From the NCBI GenBank assembly GCA_027625915.1, contig JANTQA010000051.1:1984501-2048500 (forward strand): 64,000 nucleotides of DNA, in the 5' to 3' direction. Source of the DNA: Anaeramoeba flamelloides (lineage: Eukaryota > Metamonada > Anaeramoebidae). A program made the position numbers and the translations under genes. Positions 46,701 to 57,973 of the stretch are shown here, one piece after another. The notes under the pieces were generated by a model. It did no database searches and had not been told where the DNA came from. It worked only from the letters and a program-made list of their open reading frames with translations. Each line of letters starts with the position of its first letter. The first letter of the stretch is position 1.

Positions 46701-48267
46701 CTTCTTTTTTTTCTTGTAATTCTTTTTTAATCTTTTCAATTTCGATTTCTTGTTTTTTTAAATCTTCATTAGATCGATTTTCAAATTTTTTATTTTCTTC
46801 ATTATTTTGATTTTTAATTTTTTCAGATTCTTTTTTTTTTAATTCCTTTAATACTTTTTGAATTTTTTCAATTTCAGTTTCTTTTTGTTTTAATTTTTCT
46901 TGAAATTGATTCTTAATTTTGTTATTTTCTTCCATAATTTGTTTCTTAATTAATTCAATTTCTAACCTTTTATTTATGTTTTCTTCATTATTTTCAGATT
47001 TTCCCTTTTCGTTCATTAATTTTGAACCCTTATTTCTTTTAACAATTTCTTTTATTTTTTTAAGTTCATTTTGTAAATTAATTACAACTGGATCTTTTTG
47101 TTCTCCAAATTTTTCGCTTGTATTGGTCAATACAATTGGTTCTTCTCTTTCTTTTTCTAATTTCTTTATTTTTAAAGTCAAAGAAATTTTTTCCTGATTA
47201 GTGTTTTCCAAAATTTCATTAACAGCCTTAACCTCTTCTTTTAAAGTTTTCAATTCTTGATTTTTTTCTGATTCAAATTGATAAATCATTTTTTTTAATT
47301 GCGCCAACTGTGAAGAAGACGAAGGAGAGAGTCTTTCAATCCTGTTTATTTCCATTTCGAGTTTTGATTTTCTTTTTGGCTTCTTTGTTTGTGTTTTATT
47401 AAACTTTTTTAATCGAATAGGTTTGTTTTTTAAAGGCATATGTGCTTTGTAAAGCGGTTTTTTAGACTTTAAATTTGGTGTTTGTTTTTTGAACCCATTC
47501 ATTACTTTTGGTCTTACTTTTGTTTTGGTTGTTGTTTTTTCTTTTTTTATCGCATTTTCTTTTTTTATCGCATTTTCTTTTTTTGTTTTGATCTTGTCTT
47601 CTCTTTGGAAAATCAAGTTAGAATTAGTACTTGAATTTTTTTTGAAGGTTATGTGTTGTTTCTTGTTTTTTTTTGGTTTTGTTTGTGTTTTTGTTTTTGT
47701 TATTGTTTGTGTTTGTGTTTTTCTTGGTGTTTTTGGTTTTGTTTTTGTTTGTGTTTTTGTTTTTGTTTGTGTTTTTGTTTTTGTTTGTGTTTTTATTTTT
47801 GTTTTTATTTGTGCTTTTATTTTTGTTTTTGGTTTTCTAGGTGTTTTTGGTTTTGGTTTTTGTTTTGGTTTTATTTGTATTTGTGTTTGTGTTTTTCTTG
47901 GTGTTTTTCTTGGTGTTTTTGGTTTTGTTTTTGTTTGTGTTTTTATTTGTGTTTGTGTTTTTGTTTTTGGTTTTTGTTTTGTTTTGATTTGTATTTTTAT
48001 TTTTGGTTTTGGTTTTCTTGGTGTTTTTGGTTTTGGTTTTTGTTTTGGTTTTATTTGTGTCTGTGTTTGTGCTTTTATTTGTGTTTTTGCTTTTATTTTT
48101 GGTTTTGCTTTTGTTTTTGTCTGTGCTTTTGGTTTTGTACATTCTTTTTTAGGGTTTGGTGGTATGTTTTTCATATAGTATAATTTCTTTTTTTGTTGTT
48201 TTATAAGTGGATAAATTTTCTTATTAGATACCGCTAGAATTTTTTTTTCTTTCTCTTCGTTGTTCAT
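40764..48267 (-). CDS. Giant coiled-coil IQ-DH-PH RhoGEF, one frameshift
   Basis: Two abutting frames, 48267-44290 (1325 codons) and 44354-40764 (1196 codons), read as one gene of ~2,500 residues. DH-PH proteins load Rho/Rac GTPases with GTP. Order: basic K/T/Q/P repeats (~45-210, KTQTKTKTP-type), linker, coiled coil from ~300 over nearly 1,800 residues, then in the second frame an IQ motif (YLQSLFRGSKERKKF, ~795), DH domain (~821-1005: ICQEIYNTELEYVSRLEMLL, the PIQRIPRYSLLLGELL helix) and PH domain (~1018-1168, MLFLFNDLILIV). The coil consists of 43- or 54-residue units built on EIEKIQKELKEKE and NQNNEENKKIQNQF, differing by an 11-residue step. The frames join at an A7 run (44337-44343, minus strand) where the near-identical block at ~46423 has A6. 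The break may be a recent mutation or a sequencing error in a homopolymer; otherwise coding looks intact. Confidence 0.85.
44115..44480 (-). repeat. Duplicated coiled-coil block (frameshifted copy)
   Basis: About 98 percent identical to 46197-46562 (offset ~2,082 bp), far closer than the other coil units to one another; a recent internal duplication or conversion. The A7/A6 difference that breaks the reading frame lies within it. Confidence 0.75.
46197..46562 (-). repeat. Duplicated coiled-coil block (in-frame copy)
   Basis: Partner of 44115-44480. Encodes the NAILNQEEEKKINEKLILKK segment in frame with its flanks. Confidence 0.75.
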
Positions 48268-49539
48268 TTGTTTTTGTTCAGAATGTTGTCAAAATCCAAA
48301 AAAAAAATGTTCAAAAAAAATGAAAAAATACTTATTCTGATTGATTTTAACAGATAACCTTACTCTGTAAGAAAGGTACAAATACCTACTTTTTTCAAAA
48401 ATGAGTTTTTACTCTCATTTAAAAAGTAATTAGTTTCCACAAATATAAAAAAATATTACCTTTCATTTTTATGGATTCAAAATCTCAGTTTAGTTGTGTT
48501 TCACCAAGAGAAAACGAAAGAATAAATTTGGATAAGTTGTATAAAAATGGGTTGATCTTATTACACTTATAACAAACAAAAAAAATTAATTTCCCTTAAA
48601 TATTATTCTTTGAAATTGGAAAAAAAAAAGAAACACGAAAAAAAGTTTTTCATAATTTGTAATTATGAAGTTTATTGAAAATAAAAATAAAATCAATTAA
48701 AAGAAGAAACCAACCAACTTCAAAGAATAATTCATGTTAAAATTATCAACCAAATCAACTAATACAATTTATATCTACTTTCTTCTTCGGATCTCATCAA
48801 TAGATTTGGAGATCCGATAAAATAGTAAATTTTTTTCAACAAATTTTTTTAAGAATTGATCAAACAAATGAAAACCTTTCTTAATATTAATATTATTCAA
48901 AAATTTATTGTTTTTAGTTATTTATTTTGTATTTAGTCATTCCTTTATTCTTTTATTAATTGATCTTAGTTTGCATTTTTAGGTTCTAGAAAGATTCACA
49001 AACAAAAATCATGTGGAGATTATTTACCCCAAGCAAGTAAAAATCAAAAAGTATCACAAAAATAATGTCAAAATGTAAATTGTATCTCAAGCTTAAATCC
49101 TATCATTTAATAATTATAATTAATAAACATTTATAGATAGATAACAAATTCTCTGTAAAACCATTTGATAGAAAAAATAATCAAAGAACAAATAAAATGG
49201 ATTATTAAACTGTTATAAAACAGTTTAATTTAATTTTTCGATAAAAAATATCAAGTAAACTTTTTACAAATTATAAAAATACTAAAGTTTCTTTTCCAAA
49301 TATATACAAAAAAATCTAAGGAGAATACAGTCTTTGTGCGTTTTAATGCACACCCTTATTCAACTTGTTTATCAAAAAAAAAAATAATAATAATAAGGAA
49401 CACAAAAGTTTGTTTATAATAGTACACAATCTCATTTTTCAACTCTGGCACTTTTCAAAAATAAAAAATTTTGTTACTTATAACTTTGGTTTTGTGCCGT
49501 AAAAAAATAATATATTCTTTCATATTTTCTGATTTGGGG
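48268..49539. other. 5' flank of RhoGEF gene
   Basis: AT-rich with no recognisable promoter motif, gene or repeat. Confidence 0.4.
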
Positions 49540-49800
49540 TATGCTTTAAAAAGTGTACAGACTGTAATTTAACATTCATGGAAAGCCGGTATTCGCTCTT
49601 TCAATATAAAAAAGGATGAAGTATCCAAAATTGAACCCAAGATCAAACACAATTAATGATTACCTTGTACAGCTGTTCCAAACCTAAGGTGAAATTTGAC
49701 AGACATAGAAATTGACTTTTTGTCTCAGTTAAATACAAAAAAAAATCGTTATACACTATCAGATAGATTTTATGGTTTAATATAGGTTTTTTAAAAAAAT
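49540..49800 (+). pseudogene. Decayed coding-like sequence of unknown family
   Basis: One plus-strand frame reads like protein in pieces (WKAGIRSFNIKKDEVSKIEP, then LTDIEIDFLSQLNTKKNRY and TLSDRFYGLI) but is not open throughout. No domain recognised; host gene or mobile-element relic. Confidence 0.35.
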
Positions 49801-51118
49801 TTCTTATTTGAAAGGCTGAGAAAAAAAATCTTATTGTTTTTCAAATAAATTCAATAATTTAAAACATAGCTTCCAAAGATAATAATATAGAATTTGATGA
49901 ATTCTTTGAAATGGTCTTGCGTTTTGATTTTTAAGTTCTTTAGAAATTAAGATCCACCAAAAACATGTAACTATATCTAAATTATTGATCACTAAGAAGG
50001 TAGAGATTCAAAAATTGAAATTTTAATAGTTTCTCTTTGAAAAATTTTTGTTCTAATTTAAAAGTTTACAGTTTGTAATACGCAATCACATAAACACAAA
50101 ATCCTGTCATAAATAGAAAATTTTATATTGAAAATGAATTTTCTGTTTATCATAGATTTCACAGTAGGGTTGGAATACCTGTCAGAATTTTCTATAAACA
50201 AATTTAAAAAAAATTGGGTCTTTGTTTTCCAGTGATCCCATTTCAATTTTTATTAAAAAAAAAGAATACAGTAAAAGAATTAAGAAACATAACTTTTGTC
50301 CTAAATTTGATAAATAAAAAATTCAAACCATTAACTTAAAGCCATGACAGCAACAACATTTCTAGAAATTCATTTTTACTTTGAACCAGACAAAATGTTC
50401 ATCAAAAAAAAAAAATAAAAAATAACACCAAACTTGAAATATTACATATATAGTATTTAAAAAAGCAATATTATGGTTATATTGGAATAGGGGTTTATTG
50501 GGGAGACACAAAATCAGCTATATTTTTGTATATATAAGTCATTTTAATTTAAAAAAAAAAAAGCCACATGAAATATTTCTTAACACAAAATTTATTAATG
50601 TTTATGTTATTTTCATGCGCTTTTATTTTTAATTAAATTTATTTAATCTGCCAAGAATACTTTTGGAGCAATTATTTATTAAATAATAGAGGTTTTGATG
50701 ATAAGATGTATTAGCACTTTATTATTAAAAATCAGTGGTATAATTTTAAAAAAAATACATTTAGTCCTACTATATTGCGTAAAATCATAAAATCACAAAA
50801 AAAGCATAAAATGTTCCATAAAAAGAACAACATTGAAAAAAATACAATTATCTTTTTAAAATCACCGCACAAAAAAATTTCTAAAATTTTAAGAACCTTG
50901 GGTTTTTTACAACGCTTTCTTCCTTTTAAAATGTTAGAAAGGGTGTTGTAAATGTCTTCAAGTGTTGAAAGTTTTTAAAGACCAAAATCTTTATTAAATG
51001 ACAGTATAATTTTTGTGGAAAAAAAAATATTTTCTTATCATATTTTAATTTTTTTTTAACAAAATGGAAAAATCTCTAACAGAATTTGTGATCAAAACAT
51101 AATCTCTATTTTCCACAG
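49801..51118. other. Non-coding; may hide short 5' exons
   Basis: A short ATG frame at 50344 (MTATTFLEIHFYFEPDKM) is coding-like, and ATGTTAGAAAGG|GTGTTG near 50929 would splice in phase to the next exon, but neither can be confirmed. Confidence 0.3.
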
Positions 51119-51337
51119 GTACCTGAATATAAAATAGATGAGTTTTTTAAAAAATGGAGTTATTACCTGTCAAAGTTAAATAAGCAAAAAGAAAATAGAG
51201 AGGGGATTTTCTTACTCATGGATGAACGATTAAAAAATCCTTTAAGCTCTAGTTGTGTTTTCTGCCCAAAAATATCAAGATACACAAAGAAGAAGAAGAA
51301 GAAGAAAAAGAAAAAAAAAATGTCTAAACAATCTTAA
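51119..51337 (+). CDS. Probable 3' exon of an unidentified gene (partial)
   Basis: A 72-codon frame starts directly after a good acceptor (TTTTCCACAG at 51109-51118) and ends with TAA at 51335-51337. It reads VPEYKIDEFFKKWSYYLSKL, continues through REGIFLLMDERLKNPLSS and SSCVFCPKISRY, and ends in a lysine-rich stretch encoded by AAG/AAA repeats. The balanced composition, the acceptor and the frame that is closed upstream of it support a terminal exon. The 5' exons could not be placed. Family not recognised; a CxxC pair (CVFC) is the only motif-like feature. May also be a relic. Confidence 0.45.
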   Translation, partial: VPEYKIDEFFKKWSYYLSKLNKQKENREGIFLLMDERLKNPLSSSCVFCPKISRYTKKKKKKKKKKKMSKQS

Positions 51338-52093
51338 TAATTGGTGATAATGTGGACAATTTTTTTTAAAAGCTTTTAAAAAGTTATTTCAACTCCTTTC
51401 AGCTTTCTGGAAATAAAGAAAATGTTTAAACCAAGAACACATTCTTTAAAGGAAGGGTCAAGAATTGGTTTTTTTTAGAAGCTTTTTTTTATTCAATGTA
51501 TAACATCACAATAGACTGAGAAAATATTTATTTACCTTTTGTGTTAATGTTGTTGAATTAAAATATCGATCGATATATTTGTCAACCATATCAAAAAAAT
51601 ACAATGAAAATCTTTGATCATATCCTTGATTGAATTAAGTATCTTTTTTGTTGTTGTTTTTTAAAGAATAACTTTTTTTCAAGGATAATCCGTTTTTTGA
51701 TCAAAGAAATTTTTTTCTTTTGAAATTTTTTTCAATTGGCCCAAAATCCATCAACTGTGTATATCTCGATTTAATTTTTATAACTATATTTGGACATTTA
51801 TCACGATTTTTTATAATAATTATCGCGATTTGATAGAATATCGCTATTTGCTATATTATCACAATAATATTATGAATATCATGATTTTCTGCAATATAGC
51901 GATAATGATAAAAATAATCAAGATTTTTGAAACTTTATTGTGGCTTTACAAAGGTCTCGTCAAATACTCTAATTTTTTCAATAAGAATATCAAAAAATAC
52001 AAAAATAATTAAAAGTAGATTTTTAACAAAGATTCATTAACAATTTGATTAATAAAATAATGTTAGTTATAAAATAAATTGTTATTATTTGTA
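51338..52093. other. Non-coding; degenerate TATCGCGATT words
   Basis: At ~51765-51935 short words related to TATCGCGATT / ATAGCGATAA recur on both strands (51772, 51800, 51822, 51838, 51895). The rest is AT-rich; no gene. Confidence 0.4.
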
Positions 52094-54592
52094 TTATAAA
52101 TTGAAAAATTCCTTTACATATTCTGCCTTAAGGCCAAATTTAAAAAATTTTTTTTTACAAATTTGGATTTGTTTTTCAAATTTGTTTTTTTCCCAATTGG
52201 AATAAATTGTTTCATAATTAAATTGGTGTATTCTGCTTTGGTATAATTTAATTTGTAGGTAGTTGATTACAATTGGTAATATTTTTAATCTGATTCCTAA
52301 TAAAAAAAGAGGGAATTGTACTAACGGTGCTTTGCCTGTACTAAGGTTTTTTGGTTCTAAAATAAATTCTGTGGGGTTAAGCCATTTGGAATCATCAATA
52401 ATTCCTTGTTTGTACTTCGTCGTAATTATCAATAAATTTTGGTTCTAGCCAAGGCAACCAATCTATAAAAGTGGGTAATAGTAATGAATTTGTGCATCGT
52501 CTAACACATCGTTCGAGAGCTATTTTTGCTAATTTTGAAGCTGTGAATTTCCGAGAATTATTTTTGTAAATAATATATTTTTCATCTTTAAAATTTATGA
52601 ACCCACTATCTTTTGAATCATTATTAATTGGTATTCCTATTATTTGTTGTTTGTATCTTATTTTTTCTTTTTCTTTTTCCTTTTCTTTTTCCTTTTCTTT
52701 TTCTTTTTCCTTCTCTTTTTCCTTTTCCTTCTCTTTTTCCTTTTCCTTTTCTTTTTCCTTTTCTTTTTCCTTTTTGGTAGTTTCATTCTTGTTCTTGTTC
52801 TTTTTCTTTTTTTTTTTCCTTTTCATTTTCTTTTTCATTTTCATTTTCGTTTTCGTTATTTTCATTATTATCAGAGGACTCGGACTTTGAATCAGATTCA
52901 AATTTCATATTTGGATTTAAATTCAGATTCAATTTCAGGCTCAATTTCGTATTTGTTATTTTTTTTTCCAAATCTTTCAGGTTGCTGTTTCTTCATATTG
53001 TTCACAATAACAATTTTTTTAAACTGTATGAATGTATAAAACAAAAAGTCATTTTTGTTTTCAACAATTTCTTTCATTCTTTTACAAACCAGGTCTAAAC
53101 AATTTTTCTTAAACAGTTCTGGATGGAACTTGTCCAAATATTGAATAACTTTTTTCTCAATACCAAATCTCTTATTTTTTAAGAGTTGTTGAAATTCAAT
53201 CCCCAATTTGAAGACAGATTTTTCAATTTTTTTCTGAATTTTTTCATTAAATTGAATGATTAATTTGTTACATTGCTGTTTAAACTGGTAATTCTGTGAT
53301 ACCAACATTGGAAGGTAGTGTAGGGAAGGCTGGAAATGGGGAACTTGATCCCATCTGTAACTTGTTATAGCTGTAGCATGTTGATCAGCCTTCCAAGAGT
53401 TTGCGTTTATTATCATCCTTAAAGGATATTTAATTATTTGGATCACAAAGTCAGGAATATTAAAGCAGTTCTTTGTTTTCTTGAAGAGCATTTCTTCAGT
53501 TTGGAAATTATTGATCTGAGTTTGGGTGTCTTTTTCACCTTTTTCATAAGTGCGGTAATTGGTTTGTGATGAATCAGAACAGTACGCTGAAATATTCTTT
53601 TTGTTTTTTAAAAAATTCTTTTAATTTCAATTTGAAATACTTTTCATCACAAATGTCTTGTTGGCTAATGGTATAACGGAAATGACATTCGTCAGCCAAT
53701 GGGTTTTCATAAGTGTCTGGTCCTGACTCAGAGTGTAGACTAATCGTAGATCTAGGGTCTTTTTTTGAAAGCCGATTCGTAGCACTCTTCGATATCTTGG
53801 AGTATATCGGTAAAAATCGAGATCAGTTACGTGGCCTTCATAAGGCGAAACCCATCCGATTGTTGGGAGTCTTTTGTCGTATTTGCAGCAAGTATTATGA
53901 GTTTCCAATTTAAATCCTTTGTTATTCGGTTCAAGTGGATTGTAATTTGAGGGTTTCGAATGGTAGAGTGAGGTGTCTTCACACAAAACAGATGGCTTGA
54001 TAGGAAAATTCGCAAAGTTATATCTTATTTTTTCCATTATGGTTTTTAATAAATTGAGGTGCTTTGTGAAATCTTGTCCATTTATCTTTTCCCCAAAGCC
54101 CAAGATTTTGTTTTTTAAAGGGTAAAAGTCGTCCAACAATTGTGTTTTAATAGAGTACAGTTGGTAAATTTGTTGCCAAACACAAGGCTTTGCTAATTGG
54201 ATCTTTCTTCCTTTCTTTTCTTTTGTGCTTTCACTTCTCTTCTCATTCTTGTTCTTGTTCTTGTTATTTTTATTGTTCTTTTTATTATTGTTATTGTTAT
54301 TATTTTGATTAATCTTCTTATTATTTTTATTGATCTTTTCAAAGTTGGTTTTGTTTTTGAGTTGGGAGGGTAAATAGAATAAATAGTTCTGTCTATCTCG
54401 TGCTAAATATACAACTGACGAGATTGTTTGTTTGAATTTGTGATAAAACCTTTCTTTCCAAAAGTTTTCTTCGTGGATTGAAAAAAGAAAAAAGCTGTTA
54501 ACACCAGACAATTTTAATAGACTCCTCCAGTCCAGAAAATCAAAAATTACAAGTAACAAATCAGAAGGTAAACCAAAGAGTTTGGTACTCAT
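52094..54592 (-). pseudogene. F-box protein gene, broken over several frames
   Basis: The first frame (54592-53627, ATG start) has an N-terminal F-box at residues ~5-50 (FGLPSDLLLVIFDFLDWRSL then LKLSGVN, FWKERFYHKF), the Skp1-binding module of SCF ubiquitin ligases. An N/K-rich insert (~82-130) and a globular part (KPCVWQQIYQLYSIKTQLL...GWVSPYEGHVTDLDFYRY) follow. Convincing coding then continues in other frames: after an A7 run near 53765 (DPRSTISLHSESGPDTYENP), after an A6 run near 53615 (TYEKGEKDTQTQINNFQTEE, then the frame 53491-52898), through a KE-rich stretch (52901-52395) and finally 52432-52094. At least four shifts are needed, all near homopolymers or repeats. So a recent pseudogene, or a gene hit by indel errors; splicing explains them less well. 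The substrate-binding part matches no WD or LRR pattern. Confidence 0.6.
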
Positions 54593-54865
54593 AGTGAGAC
54601 ACCTCCACTTTATTCTTTTAAACCACCTAATGTAAAAATTTTTGAAAAAAATGTATTCTTATCAACAAAGAGATATTAAATCAAAATTTTGAAAGGATAT
54701 TACTTTTGGGTCAATTGCAATTTGTAGATTTCTTTTCATCCGATATTTCTGAGACAACTCAAGGTATACAATAAAAAATGGATAAATCAATGAAATAAAA
54801 AAAACAAAATACAATACAGGAATTGATATTTAATTTGTTATGTAGTGAAATAAATACCTTGAAAT

Positions 54866-55320
54866 GAAAAAAATACCTGGCAAGATTTTTAATTGTGAAT
54901 ATTAGGAAAATTTTTGGGTAATTTCTTATATCTAAAATCAAATCATCTTTTTATATAAGAACCAAACTTTGAAAATTATAACTAATCTTCTTATTAGAAT
55001 GATGACTAATGAAATTACACTTGTTCAGAACACTATTCAATGAATCAAAAAACAAAAATAAAAATTATCATTCTCCAAACTCTTGTAAACCTGTATAAAA
55101 ATTGATTATTTTTCAAAATAAGTTGATTTACTTAGGGTTATCAAACAATTAAGTGAGTGTTCTTTAGGCAACTCTACTTTAATGAATTTTCGGTGGGTTT
55201 ATTACTTTGTTCATAAAAAATTTGATTTGTTAAAAAAAAAGGATTTGATTGGAAATATAAATGAAATTACACAAATTTTCCTAATATTCACAATTAAAAA
55301 TCTTGCCAGGTATTTTTTTC
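54866..55320. mobile_element. Inverted-repeat element family C, copy 1
   Basis: The ends 54866-54927 and 55262-55320 are near-perfect inverted repeats of ~60 bp (AAAAATACCTGGCAAGATTT, TTAATTGTGAATATTAGGAA). The interior (54950-55255) recurs at 61190-61500: AGAACCAAACTT, TTAGAATGA, CACTTGTTCA, AACAATAAAAATTAT-like and GGTTATCAAACAATCAA-like blocks. Non-autonomous, no coding capacity. Confidence 0.6.
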
Positions 55321-55903
55321 TTGTCTGGTATTTTTTTCACTATTAAAACAGGAAAAATCAGAAAGCGATGAAAATATAATTTCATTTTTTATTTTCAAAA
55401 CCAGTCTTCCACATAACAAAAAACAGATTTGAGATAAATAATCTTTCCTTGAAATTTCATTATTCTTTTAATACTTTTTCATTTTTATTTAATTTTATAA
55501 AATTGAGTTAAATGTCCCTCAAAAAAAAAAATTCAAAAATTTTTTATTGAATAATATTTAAAAAATTTAAGTGGAATTTCAAAAAAAAATTCAATTAAAA
55601 AAACAGAAAACTTTCAAGGAATATAGTTATTTTTTTTTCACAAAATATTTTATAATAAAGGATTAACTGAACAAAAAAATTTTTTTTGAACCTAGAAAGT
55701 AGTTATATTTTATTATTCTAGTTAATATCTCCTTTCGTCTTTAATTGATTGTTTTTTTTTTTTTCTTATGTAACTAAATTTGACTTATGGTTGTTAGCTT
55801 TTAACGATTCCATCAATGTTTACAAATAAGTGAAATATTTCACTTTTTTCCCCAATCGATAATTCAATTTTTCTATTTGTAAAATGGGATATATATATAT
55901 TAA

Positions 55904-55965
<62 letters not shown>

Positions 55966-56489
55966 GGGGGGGTTCCGATTTGTTATTTTATTAAACATCT
56001 GGTTCAAGTATTCAGTTCATCAATATTATCCCCATGTATACACCAATTGGAAAGATAGCACATAAATATTTCTAAATTCGTGTTGGTTAAATAAGCAAAG
56101 TCTTGTGTGTTTAAGAACTAATAATAAATAGTTTATTAATTTTTCTAATGGTTTTAAATCATTTTACCTCCTTCAAACACTTTAAAAATATAAAGAGAGA
56201 AACTTTTATAACGTAAAAAAGAAAATTTGAAAAGTGTAAAAAGTATAAAAAAGGAAAAAAAAGAAAATTATTATCATTCTATTAAAAAGGATAAATGGTA
56301 AGAACTTGAAAATCAAAATTAGTTATAGGAATCATAATTCATTAAAATAACAAAAAAAAAAAAAAAAAACATTATTATAAATAGTCGAACTTTCAATTAA
56401 TATGTATTATTTTCTTAAATATCATCTTTTTTAAAAATGTATTTCTTCTTCTTGCTTTCCATTAAGTTGTAATAAATATGAACTCCGGG
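55321..56489. other. Non-coding, with T59-G8 tract
   Basis: Preceded by (AT)n at ~55889-55900, a run of 59 T and then 8 G occupies 55906-55972. The rest is AT-rich without gene signal. Confidence 0.5.
55906..55972. repeat. T59-G8 homopolymer junction
   Basis: Directly visible run of T (55906-55964) passing straight into G8 (55965-55972). The longest homopolymer of the window. Confidence 0.9.
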
Positions 56490-56925
56490 CCCTGTAAGTC
56501 ATTCCCCCAACAATTTCACCCAGTTATCGTGGGTGAATGATATCTATTTAACAGATTTTGATGGGTATTAGAAAAAATGAATTTTGAAAAGTTCAAAATT
56601 GAAAACATTTTTCATCTTTTTTCTCATTTTTTCAACTTTTTTTCATTTTTCTTTTAACTTGTAATTCATTTGTAAATTTTTTTTTAATTATAAAATCGAT
56701 GACCACAAGGTAAAGTTGTGTTCTTCGAATGTTAATGAAACAGTCAAAATGACCCTAGAAAAATCCAATTGATTTTTATTGGAATTTTATTTTGATATTC
56801 AAATAAAGATCAAAATCGATCATTTTATTGTTTTCAATAAGATTACTAAGAATTTTTAGTTTTTTCTATCTTTAAGATAATATATTGATTGATTAGATTT
56901 ACTTAATGTAGTGATCAACTCTTCT
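56490..56925 (-). repeat. Dispersed repeat family A, copy 3
   Basis: Read on the minus strand it follows the order of 88-470: AATCAATCAATATATT, GAAAAAACTAAAAATTCTTA, AAAATTCCAATAAAAATCAA, a GAAAAA-rich block and a TTAAATAGATATCAT end. This copy keeps a GC-richer end with a 7-bp hairpin TTCACCC/GGGTGAA (56515-56537) and GGGCCC at 56488. Probably the best preserved copy. Confidence 0.6.
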
Positions 56926-57377
56926 TGGGTATGTATTATTCTACTTATTTTTTCTTTATTCTTTAAGGGTCAATAATCAAAAATAATTATATTTGGAAAA
57001 AAATTACCAGCATTTTTGACTGGAATAAATTTTATGTGGGTGTGTTATTATTGTTTTTTTAATTTTAAAATAAAATATCTGGTAATGAAAGAAATTTGTA
57101 AAAATTAACCAAAACAATAAATAAAAAAAAACAAAGTAAAAAATAAATGTTTAATTATTAGTTTTATTTTCTTAAATATTTAATCTAAAAAAATAATAAA
57201 ACAATAAATATTTAAAATAATAAAATCAAAATAAGTAAATCGTGAAGATTTTTAATGATGAATTATAATTATTAATTTCAATTTCAAAATTTATATTCAA
57301 AATGAAAATTGAAACTGATAAGAATAATGAGAATATTTTTTACATTTTTTGTACAAAAAATTAAGCAATATAAATAT
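56926..57377. other. Non-coding
   Basis: AT-rich; nothing recognised. Confidence 0.4.
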
Positions 57378-57929
57378 AAACTAAATTCCAAAAATTTGGG
57401 CATGGTTTAAACAGTTGAAAGAATAGCAATACTGCACTTTACATTGAAATTTGGAAATAATTTTGTTTTAACAAAGTATTTCATTTTTTGTCTTTTCTAT
57501 TTTATTGTTTTCGTTTCTTTTTTTCCAGTTACGTGATATTTTTCATTAGATAGGAAATTTTTTTTTCAAAGATTGATAGAAGGTTAATGTTGAGTTTGTT
57601 AAATAGAAAAACCCAAATAAAATTGGTAGATGATACCTAATGATTTCATTGATCAATAATTGTTGTTGTTGAAATTTCAACAATTTTACCAATTTGATTT
57701 TTGTTCTGCTCGTTTCATTATTTTGGACACACCAATTTTTTTTTTTTTTTCGTTTTATTTATTTTCTTTTATTTGGATTAAAATGATTACATATTTAAAT
57801 ATTAATACTCGGTCAACTTCAATGAGGTTTAATATTATGTTTGGGAAAATACAATAAATTGTGATTTTGCTTTTGTCTACTTTTGATTTTGGGAGTTTCT
57901 GTGATGTCCAAATTTTTGGAATTGGGTTT
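57378..57929 (+). mobile_element. TIR element family B, copy 2
   Basis: The left end AAACTAAATTCCAAAAATTT then GGGCA and the right end TGTCCAAATTTTTGGAATTG then GGTTT are ~25-bp inverted repeats. The interior matches 9095-9623 (GATAGAAGGTTAATGTTGAG, TTATTTTGGACACACCAATT). The open frame at 57660-57857 is not shared with copy 1. It lies ~45 bp from the stop codon of the next gene. Confidence 0.7.
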
Positions 57930-57973
57930 GTATCTTGCTGGGATAATTAATTAATTAATATACTGCAAACGAG

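Noticed and set aside
47489-48183. Long plus-strand frames rich in F/V/C opposite the RhoGEF N-terminus
   Set aside because: Antisense shadows of K/T/Q/P codon repeats; no start context, domains or balanced composition.
52597-53039. Plus-strand poly-S/F frames
   Set aside because: Antisense of the KE-repeat in the F-box gene.
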